Assembly (NCBI GenBank): GCA_910585535.1
Contig: CAJUFK010000037.1
Span: 1-25,334, forward strand
Reading direction: 5' to 3'
DNA: 25,334 nt
Source: an uncultured Angelakisella sp.
GTDB lineage: Bacteria; Bacillota; Clostridia; Oscillospirales; Ruminococcaceae
This document shows, piece after piece, positions 1 through 7,800 of this stretch. Position 1 is the first letter of the stretch, and each line of letters starts with the position of its first letter. The notes under the pieces were generated by a model. It made no database searches, had not been told where the DNA came from, and saw only the letters and a list, made by a program, of their open reading frames with translations. The position numbers were made by a program, and so were the translations under genes.

Positions 1-18
1 TTCAATTCCATGCTTTAC

Positions 19-45
19 ATTATAACACACTCTTCATTATGTGAA
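19..45 (-). promoter_or_regulatory. Possible leftward extended -10 promoter
   Basis: Read on the minus strand, TATAAT (plus 19-24) is preceded by TG one base upstream, the extended -10 form. A TTCACA hexamer lies at plus 40-45, but the 15-bp spacer is short. It would drive a gene lying left of the window. No product is visible, so this rests on the hexamers alone. Confidence 0.3.
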
Positions 46-185
46 CAGCCCCTAGATTATCCAGATTGTGTTCGTGCGCGGAAAATACTTGAAAGAATGG
101 AGTCACAGACAAAATAGAATTTGAATGATTGGCAGGTATATAAGAAAAAAGAAGTTAATCGATCATTCTCATTAACCGCCTCCTT

Positions 186-480
186 TTGTTCCTGCGCTAT
201 CTCTGGACTGCCGCCAATGAGACCCACCCCATTACCCTGGAACAGCTAAAGGACCACCTAGAAGCCAGCGGCCTGCCCCGGCTTGAACCCCGCATCCTAA
301 AAGCAGTGGTGCTTGACTTATGGAGTTTGACATAGACATTGTGGTGGACCGCCGGGCATAGAATCAATACTTCATCGCTTCCCAGCACTTTGGTACAATA
401 GAAACACACATTCGTTTTTGACGCTGTTTACTTTCTCGGTTTTGTCTCCGTAAAACGGCAAGACGGCGGCTTGAAATTTA
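186..480 (+). pseudogene. Remnant of a WYL/DeoR-type transcriptional regulator
   Basis: Translated in pieces, this stretch resembles the N-terminal winged-helix part of WYL-domain regulators. From 186 it reads LFLRYLW...HPITLEQLKDHLEASGL. From 320, in another frame, it reads MEFDIDIVVDRR then NQYFIASQHFGTIE. From 420, in the first frame again, it reads DAVYFLGFVSVK. Known relatives carry this series: a YLW start, an ITLEEL helix, a GxDI-V strand, a YxI-xRxFE segment and a LLVDAVQ helix. Here it is broken by a frameshift before 320, a stop at 359-361 and another shift near 417, and the rest of the protein is missing. The call rests on the order of these motifs across frames. It is probably dead chromosomal or older element DNA next to the ICE. 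Confidence 0.45.
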
Positions 481-514
481 CAGTTTCAAGCTTGTCGCCT
501 TGCCCTTTTTGTTT
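457..514. terminator. Bidirectional intrinsic terminator
   Basis: Arms 457-476 and 484-504 pair over almost their whole length (GGCAAG with CTTGCC at the base, TTGAAA with TTTCAA at the tip) around a 7-nt loop. TTTTTGTTT follows on the plus strand. A shorter run of four T follows on the minus strand, just past the end of the regulator gene at 521. It probably ends that gene's transcript and insulates it from rightward reading. Confidence 0.6.
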
Positions 515-520
515 AGAAAG

Positions 521-889
521 CTACTTTTTGTCTTTTTCTTCTTTCATCCGCAATATCCCTTTTATGGTACCTTCTACTACCAACAATTCTGCATCATCCA
601 GTCTATCCAACATAGCTTCCATCCGTTTCCGCCGTCCCGATTTTGCAGGCTTTATATTTGGAAAGAACAGCTCGTCCACAGACAGCTGAAAGAGCCGGAC
701 AATTTTGTAAAACACCTCTATGCTTGGATACTGCCCACTCCTTTCCAAACGCTGGTAATAAGGCTGCTCGATCCCCAGCTTTTCAGCGGCTTCTTCCTGG
801 GTCCAACCCTCACAAAGGCGGGCCTCACGCATCGCCCTCCCAATGGGCTTGAAATCCAGCTTATTCCCAGATTCATTCCGTTTCCGCAT
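521..889 (-). CDS. XRE-family (Cro/C1-type HTH) transcriptional regulator
   Basis: A 122-residue DNA-binding protein with an XRE helix-turn-helix at about residues 16-70: WTQEEAAEKLGI, then the recognition helix EQPYYQRLERSG, then YPSIEVFYKIVRLFQLSVDELF. A basic linker (SGRRKRMEAML) and a charged helical tail follow. The ATG at 889 follows GGTGGTGA at a normal distance on the minus strand, which decides this start. Repressors of this kind commonly sit at an ICE edge and control integrase or transfer genes. It stands alone here, facing left, with the AT-rich dyad at 955-971 upstream as a possible autoregulatory operator. The family is clear; the target is unknown. Confidence 0.85.
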   Translation of the reverse strand: MRKRNESGNKLDFKPIGRAMREARLCEGWTQEEAAEKLGIEQPYYQRLERSGQYPSIEVFYKIVRLFQLSVDELFFPNIKPAKSGRRKRMEAMLDRLDDAELLVVEGTIKGILRMKEEKDKK

Positions 890-954
890 ATGTTCACCAC
901 CATAATTTGGAGATTACTTCTATCATAAATATCTTGTCCGGAAATGCGAACGAT

Positions 955-971
955 ATTATAAGTTGTATAAT
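955..971. promoter_or_regulatory. AT-rich dyad upstream of the XRE gene, candidate operator
   Basis: ATTATA (955-960) and TATAAT (966-971) form a perfect 6-bp dyad around AGTTG. Each arm is also a -10-like hexamer, one per strand. The position, about 65 bp upstream of the regulator start, suits autoregulation and a divergent promoter. I could not find well-spaced -35 boxes, so the promoter role is weak. Confidence 0.3.
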
Positions 972-1086
972 ATAACTCAATAAATATATTTTATAAAGAA
1001 AGAAGATGATCAAGACCTGCTTTATATCAACATGAAGCGGTTTGATATCGGCCTTTTGCCAAAAGCAGTTGACATTTTAATCAAGT

Positions 1087-1161
1087 GAGCATGACTCCAA
1101 TATCCTGCTCCTCAGCTATTAGAGTGACGATTTGCTGGGGAAAGGATGTGTGGTCATGCTC
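1087..1161 (+). other. 75-nt imperfect stem-loop, possible structured RNA or protein-binding site
   Basis: Three nested paired blocks lie in register: GAGCATGAC (1087-1095) with GTCATGCTC (1153-1161), ATCCT (1102-1106) with AGGAT (1143-1147), and CAGC (1113-1116) with GCTG (1134-1137). They enclose a 17-nt loop. The internal loops are 6 and 6 nt on the left arm and 5 and 5 nt on the right. The intrinsic terminator at 1192 follows 30 nt later, so a short RNA ending there would carry this fold. No good promoter was found. Confidence 0.4.
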
Positions 1162-1191
1162 GCTCCTACTTAGGATCAGAATATAAGTACA

Positions 1192-1237
1192 AGCACTTAA
1201 AAACCGTTTCCAAGCGGTCTTTTAAGTGCTTTTTCTT
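1192..1237 (+). terminator. Strong rightward intrinsic terminator
   Basis: AGCACTTAAAA (1192-1202) pairs perfectly with TTTTAAGTGCT (1220-1230), extended inside by ACCG (1203-1206) with CGGT (1215-1218). TTTTCTT follows on the plus strand. It lies about 110 bases before the sigma-like gene, so it either ends an upstream short transcript or works as an attenuator in that gene's leader. Confidence 0.8.
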
Positions 1238-1277
1238 ATATAATTTTTTAAGGTCTATCATATCACTTATTATTTTC

Positions 1278-1340
1278 TCCTCCCGGTTGGGCTGAAAAGT
1301 CCGGCTGGGACTTTTTGCGTTTTGCGCCAAAAAAGGAGGA
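1278..1340 (+). promoter_or_regulatory. Leader with second hairpin and anti-Shine-Dalgarno sequence
   Basis: TCCTCC at 1278-1283 is complementary to the ribosome site GGAGGA at 1335-1340. Between them AAAAGTCC (1295-1302) pairs with GGACTTTT (1308-1315) over a 5-nt loop, followed by a T-rich stretch. Folding would hide the ribosome site of the sigma-like gene at 1348. This suggests translational or attenuation control. The base pairing is direct; the regulatory role is inferred. Confidence 0.4.
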
Positions 1341-1347
1341 AATAAAA

Positions 1348-2016
1348 GTGGTTCTGCACTACACATACGAAAATCGCCCCTACATATTTGAAACTCCGTG
1401 GACTGACCCAGAGGGGACTTCCATCATCTTTCGGGAAATCATCAGCCGCTTGGAGAAAACCCACGGCCCTGCCTTTTCCGCCCACCGAGAGCAGACTCTC
1501 CGGCTGGACTTGGCGGTGGACCGCCTCTATGAGCAGATCTACCGTTTTGGGAATGAATACCAGGCCATCCCCTATGATCCCAAGCACCGAAAGCGATTCC
1601 TGGAGACCTATGGGGAAATCCACTCCCTTTCCAAAATAGAAGAAGCCCGTGAAGAAGCCGCCGTCCTCACGGAACTGTTTGGACAAGTCCTGGACAAGCT
1701 GCAAGAGATCGTGGGGCTCTACCTTCTGGATAATTCCTACCAGGGCAAGCACCGCTACCGCCGGAAGAACTTCGAGGAATGGGTGGAAACTACCGCCGAA
1801 AGATCCATATCCTGCGAATTTGAATCGGTGCTGATCCAGATGACCGACCTTTCCCGCCTGTTGGAGCAGCTGACAGCGACCCAGAGGGAACGCCTGGTAA
1901 AGCATATCTTCCTAAATTACACCTTGCAGGAGATCGCGGACCAGGAGGGGGTAGGAAAGAAATCTATCAGCGAAAGTATTACAGCTGCGCTCAAAAAGCT
2001 CCGTACTTTGCTTTGA
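1348..2016 (+). CDS. Sigma-70-like RNA polymerase factor of ICE type
   Basis: A 222-residue protein whose last 55 residues look like sigma-70 region 4: LTATQRERLVKHIFLNYTLQEIADQ, then the DNA-reading helix GVGKKSISESITAALKKL. The N-terminal half is helical and charged, without clear core sigma regions 2 or 3, so it may be a specialised sigma or antiterminator-like protein. The GTG at 1348 is chosen because AAGGAGGA lies 8 nt upstream; a TTG at 1315 is in frame but falls in the leader hairpin. Similar proteins are common near the regulatory end of clostridial ICEs, where they may switch on transfer genes. The paired leader upstream suggests its synthesis is controlled. Confidence 0.7.
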   Translation: MVLHYTYENRPYIFETPWTDPEGTSIIFREIISRLEKTHGPAFSAHREQTLRLDLAVDRLYEQIYRFGNEYQAIPYDPKHRKRFLETYGEIHSLSKIEEAREEAAVLTELFGQVLDKLQEIVGLYLLDNSYQGKHRYRRKNFEEWVETTAERSISCEFESVLIQMTDLSRLLEQLTATQRERLVKHIFLNYTLQEIADQEGVGKKSISESITAALKKLRTLL

Positions 2017-2640
2017 CTTGCTCCTATATCAAGGTAAAATCCGTTTTTCAGATATTTCTCTAAAATTTTTCAAAAATTTTTAGAGTTGTACCCCCACAAA
2101 TGCCCTCTGCCGCTTCCAGATATTGAAGGGAGAAATCCTCTCCCCTTTTCCGCACCTTGAAAAACAGCGGCTCACCGCCGTTCATATCCAGTATCCGGGC
2201 TGTTTTCTGTCCCGCTGCCCTATGGGGTAAGCGACAGGGGAGCAGGCGCCAGGACTGCCTGTTTGGAGGGAGACCTTCAAATCAAAGCGACGGACCCCTT
2301 TGGGGAGAAGCCAAGGCACGAGCGAACCACTGCGTCCCTAAAGCACCTGTTGGCCGGGTGTTTCGCCATGACCGACGGGACAGAAAACCTTCACAGCGCT
2401 CCTTGACCAAGGGGCATACTGCGAGCTTTGCAATTTTGCGGGCCGGTGGTATGATGACGCCTTTCGCCGAAGGCGGGCCCGGATATTCCCGTATCGGGGG
2501 TGAGCCGAGGGGCGGTCCTGCCGTTCCGATAATACGATACAGTCCAAACAGAAGAAAAAAGCCCCATAGCCCGTGCCTTCTTGCCAAATGTGGCCGCAAA
2601 TCTTTTGGGCTATGGGGCCGTCCTTGGATGGAGGAGGTCG
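2017..2640. other. Hairpin-rich non-coding region, candidate oriT or structured RNA
   Basis: About 620 bases with no convincing gene. Dyads seen in order: an AT-rich inverted repeat 2058-2085 (CTCTAAAA arms); GCGG/CCGC 2167-2178; CAGGC/GCCTG 2233-2251; CCCC/GGGG 2295-2305; CCTTG-AC-CAAGG 2401-2412; CGCCTT/AAGGCG 2458-2475; CCCGGATA/TATCGGG 2478-2498; and a 12-bp stem 2561-2618. The frame of the gene at 3003 stays open through much of this stretch, but no ribosome site or protein-like sequence supports coding. Such a cluster in an ICE suggests a transfer origin or an RNA element. I cannot name a nick site. Confidence 0.5.
2561..2618 (-). terminator. 12-bp stem-loop with T-run on the minus strand
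   Basis: GCCCCATAGCCC (2561-2572) and GGGCTATGGGGC (2607-2618) are perfectly complementary over a 34-nt loop. Read on the minus strand, the stem is followed by TTTTTT (plus 2555-2560), the form of an intrinsic terminator for leftward RNA. No minus-strand gene ends here, so it may end an antisense RNA or serve as a plus-strand leader fold for the gene at 2641. The long loop lowers confidence. Confidence 0.4.
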
Positions 2641-2985
2641 ATGAAACACAGAAAATCTTTTCGGATGAAACTTCTTTCTCTGGTCACCTTTGCTCTGCTG
2701 CTCTGCGGCTTTGGATGGGATTGGACGGTGCAGTTTGCCGCTTCAGTCCTGTTTCCGGTGGAGGAAGCCATCGACACACAGCTGGTCACCGGATTTCCCA
2801 ACCTGGTAGACCCGGACGACCTGCTGTCATACCTCTCCGACCCGCAGATGGCCCAACAGATCACCCAGGGCATCCAATCAAACCTCTCTGCCGATGTGTA
2901 CAGCGGGATCGAGATCCCGGATATGACCCAGGAGCCCTTGGGGAAGAAGATCATCCGCACCATTTTAGACCGGCTATTTCAATAA
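2641..2985 (+). CDS. Small exported or membrane protein of unknown function
   Basis: 114 residues. The ATG at 2641 follows GGAGGAGG at a good distance; an ATG at 2629 lies on that ribosome site itself and is rejected. Residues 1-25 are basic then hydrophobic (MKLLSLVTFALLLCGFGW), like a signal peptide or membrane anchor. The rest is acidic and helical, with no motif I recognise. The stop is 17 bases before the GTG of the next gene, which has its own AGGAGG, so the two are probably cotranscribed. In this setting it may be an envelope part of the transfer apparatus, but that is guilt by association. Confidence 0.65.
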   Translation: MKHRKSFRMKLLSLVTFALLLCGFGWDWTVQFAASVLFPVEEAIDTQLVTGFPNLVDPDDLLSYLSDPQMAQQITQGIQSNLSADVYSGIEIPDMTQEPLGKKIIRTILDRLFQ

Positions 2986-3002
2986 ACAGAGGAGGAACCG
3001 AT

Positions 3003-3833
3003 GTGAAACAGAAAAAGTGGCTGTTCCGAGCGGCCAGCGGCATGGTGGCAACCATCCTGCTGGTTCTCCCGGCCTACGCCGCAGAACCCAACATCACCAT
3101 TACCGACAACGCCCCTTCCGGCGGCATCTACCAACTTCGGCCGGAGGCGGAAAAAGCCCCTCTCCCCAGCGAAAAGGGGACAACCACCCCCTACCCCATC
3201 GACATCCAGCTTTCGGAGCAGGGGGGCCGGAGCTTCCTGTACAAGACCTATACTGTGGCTGCTGGATATGCCCCGGACCAACTGGTGGAGGACCCCTTCT
3301 CCCAGGGAGGGTACCGATTCCGCTTTTCAGAGATCATCCAGCGGGAATCCATCCCCGGCAGCACCAGCAAGCCAGTATCCCAGACCAAGTCGGTAGAAAG
3401 CGCCACCGATGACCGGGCCGCCCTGCTGGCCCTTCTGGGGGACAGGCTCTCCTATTCCGATGCCGATGGGTACAAGGGGGAGCTGTCCCTGGTCCCGGAA
3501 AGCCTTTCGGTGACCGAGACCGGAAAGGAGCCATACTCCTATACCGTTACCGACACCAAATATATCGAGGACCTGGAAAACAAAGACTGGGCCCTGATCC
3601 CCAAGACCACCCAAAAGAACGGCCTGACCCTGGCCCTCCAGGATGTAGATTGGCAGACAGAGGGGTATAACGATGACCCAACCGGTTATACCGCTATTGC
3701 CAAATACTCGGCGGTGGGTTCCGAGGGTCACAAGGCCAACATCCTGCGGGAGAAGGCCAGGTATGTGGGTATCGGCGTCATGCTCCATGAGGACGGCTCC
3801 GGTATCTCCGTGATTCAGCTGTACGCCAAGTAA
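3003..3833 (+). CDS. Secreted protein of ICE type with a fused CAP-domain C-terminal tail
   Basis: 276 residues from a GTG start placed 7 nt after AGGAGG. A signal peptide covers about residues 1-26 (WLFRAASGMVATILLVLPAYA-A). Residues 27-230 form an extracellular region with a typical LTLALQDVDWQTE strand near the end, which I associate with uncharacterised secreted proteins of clostridial ICEs. From about residue 238 the sequence changes to GSEGHKANIL, then VGIGVMLHEDGSGISVIQLYA, which closely resembles the last 40 residues of CAP/SCP-PR1 domains (GHRANIL, then a GVGV strand and a final VQLF strand). The rest of the CAP domain is absent. The simplest reading is an in-frame deletion that fused two neighbouring genes. 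A terminator follows at 3857. Confidence 0.75.
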   Translation: MKQKKWLFRAASGMVATILLVLPAYAAEPNITITDNAPSGGIYQLRPEAEKAPLPSEKGTTTPYPIDIQLSEQGGRSFLYKTYTVAAGYAPDQLVEDPFSQGGYRFRFSEIIQRESIPGSTSKPVSQTKSVESATDDRAALLALLGDRLSYSDADGYKGELSLVPESLSVTETGKEPYSYTVTDTKYIEDLENKDWALIPKTTQKNGLTLALQDVDWQTEGYNDDPTGYTAIAKYSAVGSEGHKANILREKARYVGIGVMLHEDGSGISVIQLYAK

Positions 3834-3856
3834 ACCGAAAAAGCATACACTCCAAG

Positions 3857-3886
3857 AGGCCGCTGAGCGATCAGCGGCTTTTCTGT
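3857..3886 (+). terminator. Intrinsic terminator between the secreted protein and the adhesin
   Basis: GCCGCTGA (3859-3866) and TCAGCGGC (3871-3878) pair perfectly over GCGA, followed by TTTT and a pyrimidine-rich stretch. It would end or attenuate rightward transcription about 35 bases before the adhesin start at 3916. Confidence 0.7.
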
Positions 3887-3915
3887 GCTCTATTTTAACC
3901 AAGGAGGATCACTGA

Positions 3916-4887
3916 ATGTTCAAAAAGAAAAAAGGCAGGCGCTTTCTGGCCCTGCTTCTCGCCATCATGTGTATGGTGACCACCGCCGCCCCGTCCTTCG
4001 CCATGGGGTTTGACGACCTTCAGACGGTTATCGACATGACCACCGGCGGGGAAAACAGCGACGGTGACCTCTACGATTTTTCAGAGGCTCCCGTTCCTGA
4101 CCAGGGCGAAGATACCCCTGCCCCTGATGAGGACACATCCCCAGAAGAAGCCCCTCCGGCGGAAGATGCTCCTCCGGCGGAGGATACCCCACCGACTGAC
4201 CCCAGCGGTTCCATACCGGAGATCCTTGGCGAAACCCCGCCGGAAGAAAAGAAAGGACCGGACATTGTAGATTCCGGCACCCCGCCCAATGATGGACTTC
4301 TCCCGGACGATTATGTTCTGACCATCGGCCCCGCTGCCCTCCGGGCCAGAAGCCGGGCAGCCAGCGGGGAGCAGACCAACATCTACCACGAAACGGATTG
4401 GACCATGACCCACCGCTACCCCTTCGGCAGCGGCACCTCCACCATGCCCGCCTACATCTTCCGCACGGCGGACGGGCGGCCCGCCTACTGCATCGAGCCG
4501 GCCAAGTTCAACTCCACCTACGGCCATTTGGTCACCGGGCAGCTGCGGTATGATAAGCTCTCTATGGCAAAGCAGACCGAGATCGCCAGGGCCATCAGCG
4601 TCAACTCCTCCGGCGCCTCCGACCACCGGATGTACATGGCCTGTCAGGCCATCATCTGGGAGATCGCCATGGGAACCACCGCAGTGGCTCTGTCTACAGC
4701 GCCGTCATCGTTCCCAACGCCCTCACCTCCGAATATGAAGAGCTCCTTTCCGAGATGGAGAACCTTTCCGGGGAGATCCCCTCCTTTATGGACGAAGACA
4801 AGGACAACGCCCCTTACTACGAGATGGAGGAAAGCGGCGGCAAGTGGACCGTTTCGCTGGAGGACACCAACAGCAGCGTCACCTTAA
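3916..4887 (+). CDS. N-terminal fragment of giant thioester-domain surface adhesin (frameshifted)
   Basis: Begins with ATG after AAGGAGG. Residues 1-31 are a signal peptide (RRFLALLLAIMCMVTTAAPSFA). A Pro/Glu/Asp-rich wall-spanning stretch follows to about residue 135. Residues 150-250 are a thioester adhesin domain (TQXA/TED type): Cys192 in AYCIEP and Gln244 in CQAIIWE are the pair that would form the internal Cys-Gln thioester, able to bond covalently to a host or partner surface. About 8 codons after that Gln the frame breaks: ATGGGAACCACCGC gives nonsense, whereas one extra G restores MGNHRSGSVYSAV, continuous with the frame of 4755-9800. Residues after about 252 are therefore out-of-frame. 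The intact protein would be about 1961 residues. Either a real one-base deletion or a sequencing error in a G run. Confidence 0.75.
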   Translation: MFKKKKGRRFLALLLAIMCMVTTAAPSFAMGFDDLQTVIDMTTGGENSDGDLYDFSEAPVPDQGEDTPAPDEDTSPEEAPPAEDAPPAEDTPPTDPSGSIPEILGETPPEEKKGPDIVDSGTPPNDGLLPDDYVLTIGPAALRARSRAASGEQTNIYHETDWTMTHRYPFGSGTSTMPAYIFRTADGRPAYCIEPAKFNSTYGHLVTGQLRYDKLSMAKQTEIARAISVNSSGASDHRMYMACQAIIWEIAMGTTAVALSTAPSSFPTPSPPNMKSSFPRWRTFPGRSPPLWTKTRTTPLTTRWRKAAASGPFRWRTPTAASP

Positions 4888-7800
4888 AGGCCGCCGACTT
4901 CTCCTCCAAGGGGCCCTTTACCTACCAGGTGAGCGGGGATGCCTTCACCGTCACCTCCAGGACCGCCCCCAATGCCGATTCCTTTGTCCAGTGGTCCGGC
5001 GGCGACGGAAACACCGGCCTTATCTTCTGGGTAAACTCCCAGAACATCCAGGACAAGGCCAGCTGGAACGCCGGTGCTCTTCCCGGCATCGGCTACATGA
5101 AATTCTCCATCGACGCCATCCCGCCCTTTGAGCCGGGGGAGGACCCGGAGGAGAAGGTGGGGTATCTGGAGATCACCAAGTATGACGGGACCACCAACCT
5201 CCCCCTGGGCGGCGCTGTGTTCCGGGTGGAGTGCGAAGGCTTTATCAACGAGGCCTTTTCGCTCCCGTATGGGGGCGCGGTCATCGTTATCCCCATGCCG
5301 GAAGGCAAGGATAGCGTCGAAGTAACCGTCACCGAGGTAACAGCGCCGCATCTATATCAACCGGACCCCACCCCGCAAACGGTCACTGTCACCGCTGGGG
5401 AACAGGTCAATGTGGCGCGGGTTTCCTTCGTCAATTACCCGGAGCCCTGTTCGCTGACCGTCTATAAATACGAAAAGGGTAATTATGGGAAGGCGCTGGC
5501 CGGCGCCAAGTTCAGGATCCGTTATGCCGATCCGGGCGTCAGCGCCCAGGTCTGGGAGATGACCACCGAAGCGGACGGCACCATCACCATCGACCCCCTG
5601 CCCGCCGCCGGCACGCTGGTGATCGAAGAACTGGAAGCCCCGGACGGCGGCTATGAGATCGGGGAGGTTTCCACTCAATATGTCACCGTAGAGAAGGGCG
5701 AAGATAAGCGGGTGGATGTATCCAACGATAAGCGGCCTCAGCTGATCGTTTGGAAAAAGGACGCCGTTTCCGGGCAGCTTCTCCAAGGGGCCACCTTCAA
5801 GGCTACCTGCATCAGCAACGGAATGGCCAAGACCGCCGAAAGCGGGCCGGATGGCAAAGCTGTCTTTGATGACCTCATGCCCAACGAGGAGTACCGGATT
5901 GAAGAGATCACCCCGCCCCCCTACTTCCTCCCTTCCACCAAGGTGGAAACGGTAGTTATCCCCGACGATTCCTACGAATCCATCGAATTGACCTGGGAGA
6001 ACCAGCCTTACAGCGGCCTTACCATCCGCAAGGTCTCCGCCACCGATGGCCGGGGGCTGAAAGGAGCAGTGTTTGGCCTCTACCAGGGGACCGATGTGGA
6101 GGCCAAGAAGTTCCTGGGGGAGTTCCAAAGCGACGATAACGGCCGCATCGTCATCGACAAGCTGGAGAGCGACCAGTATTACACGGTGGTGGAGCGGCAG
6201 CCCCCGGTGAACCATCTGCTGGACGAGGACAACACCCGCACCATTCTCATCAAGCCGGATGCATTGGAGAACAACATCACCCTCATTTTCCGAAATAAGG
6301 AGAAACCAAAAATTCTCATTGAGAAGGTGGACGAGCATGACCGCCCGGTACCTAACTGCATCTTTAAGGTGGCCCGCCGGGATTCGGCGGAGTACCAGAT
6401 GGTGACCACCGGTCCCGATGGCACCGCCCTGGTAGAGGGATTGGAAGAGGACTGGTACCAGGTCTCCGAGCATAAGGCCGGGGACGGGCATCTCATTGAC
6501 GGGACAGTCCGGGATGTGCAGCTGGTGGCGGGGAAAACCACCACCCTGCGCTATGTCAACTTCACAAAGCCCTCCCTCGCCATCCAGAAGATCGACGAGG
6601 CCACCGGCCGGGGCCTGGATAACGCCGTCATCCGTGTCTGGCGGGAAGGGGTGGACGAACACCAGGACTACACCACCCAGGGGGGCGGGTATATCCGCCT
6701 TACCGACCTGGAGCCGGGGTTTATTCTCTGCCAGGAGATCAAAAGCCCCGCCGGCTTCGTGCTGGATGATACCGTCCACCGCATCGAGCTGAAGGCCGGG
6801 GAGGAACACCGGCTTACCATCAAAAACCAGTCGATCCCCCGGCTGACCCTCCGCAAGATCGACGAGCAGACCTTAAAAGGCATCGAGGGGGTCACCTTCC
6901 GTTTCTCCAAGGATGGGGAACACCGGGATGTGACCACCGGCAAGGGCGGCATCATCACGGAATCCCTGGAGCCTGGCTGGTGGTCCTACCAGGAGATCTC
7001 CTGCCCGGATTCCTACCTGCTGAATGACGAGGTTGGCCATGTGCAGCTGGTGGCAGGGGAGAACAAGGAGATCGTGGTGAAAAACCGCCGCAAGCCCTCC
7101 CTGCGGATCGTTAAAACCGATTCCGCTACCAAGCAGCCCCTGGAGGGGGTCCATTTCACCTTGGCCTACAAGGACGGGACACCCTTGGGGGAATATGTCA
7201 CCGACCAAAAGGGCGAGATCTACCTGGAGAACATCACTCCCGGCTATATTCAAATCAAGGAGTTGCCCTTTGAGGGCTACATCGCCCTGAACCCTGACCA
7301 GGAAATTCTGGTGGAATGGGGTAAGGTGGCAACGGCATATTTCGAGAACGAGCCGGAAAATCCCATCCTTATCAAGAAGATCGACACCGACGGGCGGCCT
7401 ATCGAGGGCTGCGTGGTCCAGGTCCTCACCATCAATGGCGGATTTGTAGCCGAGTTGAAAACCGGCCGCAACGGGTATGCCGTCTGCACCGGGGTCAAGC
7501 CGGGGTGGTATTTGGTAAAAGAAATCTATGTAGAAGGGCATATCCTGGACGACACCCCCAAGCAGGTGGAGCTGAAGGTTGGCGTGCCTGCGGTGGTGGA
7601 GCTGGTCAACAAGCCCCTCAACGGCATTGAAATTTACAAGAAAACCGATGAGGACAAGCCCCTGGAGTGGGTAGAGTTTACCGTCAAGAAGGAGAATGAC
7701 CTTGTTGGCACTTACCGCACCGCCGCCAATGGCCTCATTCAGATCCCCGACCTGGAGCCGGGATTTTATACCGTCTTTGAATCCGCCGGGGTGGAAGGTT

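Larger units (their letters stand above)
890..1347. other. Non-coding region between the XRE gene and the sigma-like gene
   Basis: No gene is supported in these 458 bases. A short open stretch at 1005-1085 reads like protein (LLYINMKRFDIGLLPKAVD) but has no start or ribosome site and hits a stop at 1086. It may be the scrap of a lost gene that I cannot identify. The rest holds a 75-nt stem-loop, a strong rightward terminator and a structured leader, listed separately. Base composition is visibly more AT-rich than the transfer genes. Confidence 0.5.

Noticed and set aside
1..60. Left attachment site of the element
   Set aside because: The matching right end lies beyond the window, so no direct repeat can be compared.
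2157..3002. Long open frame continuous with the secreted protein at 3003
   Set aside because: It lacks a ribosome site, its residues are unlike a real protein, it overlaps the better-supported gene at 2641 in another frame, and a GTG with AGGAGG at 3003 precedes a clean signal peptide.
5352..6809. 485-codon minus-strand open frame inside the adhesin gene
   Set aside because: It mirrors the GC-rich repeat gene on the other strand, has no ribosome site and no domain. The other long minus-strand frames at 8142-9620, 11026-12900, 12783-14249 and 15847-17829 were rejected for the same reason.
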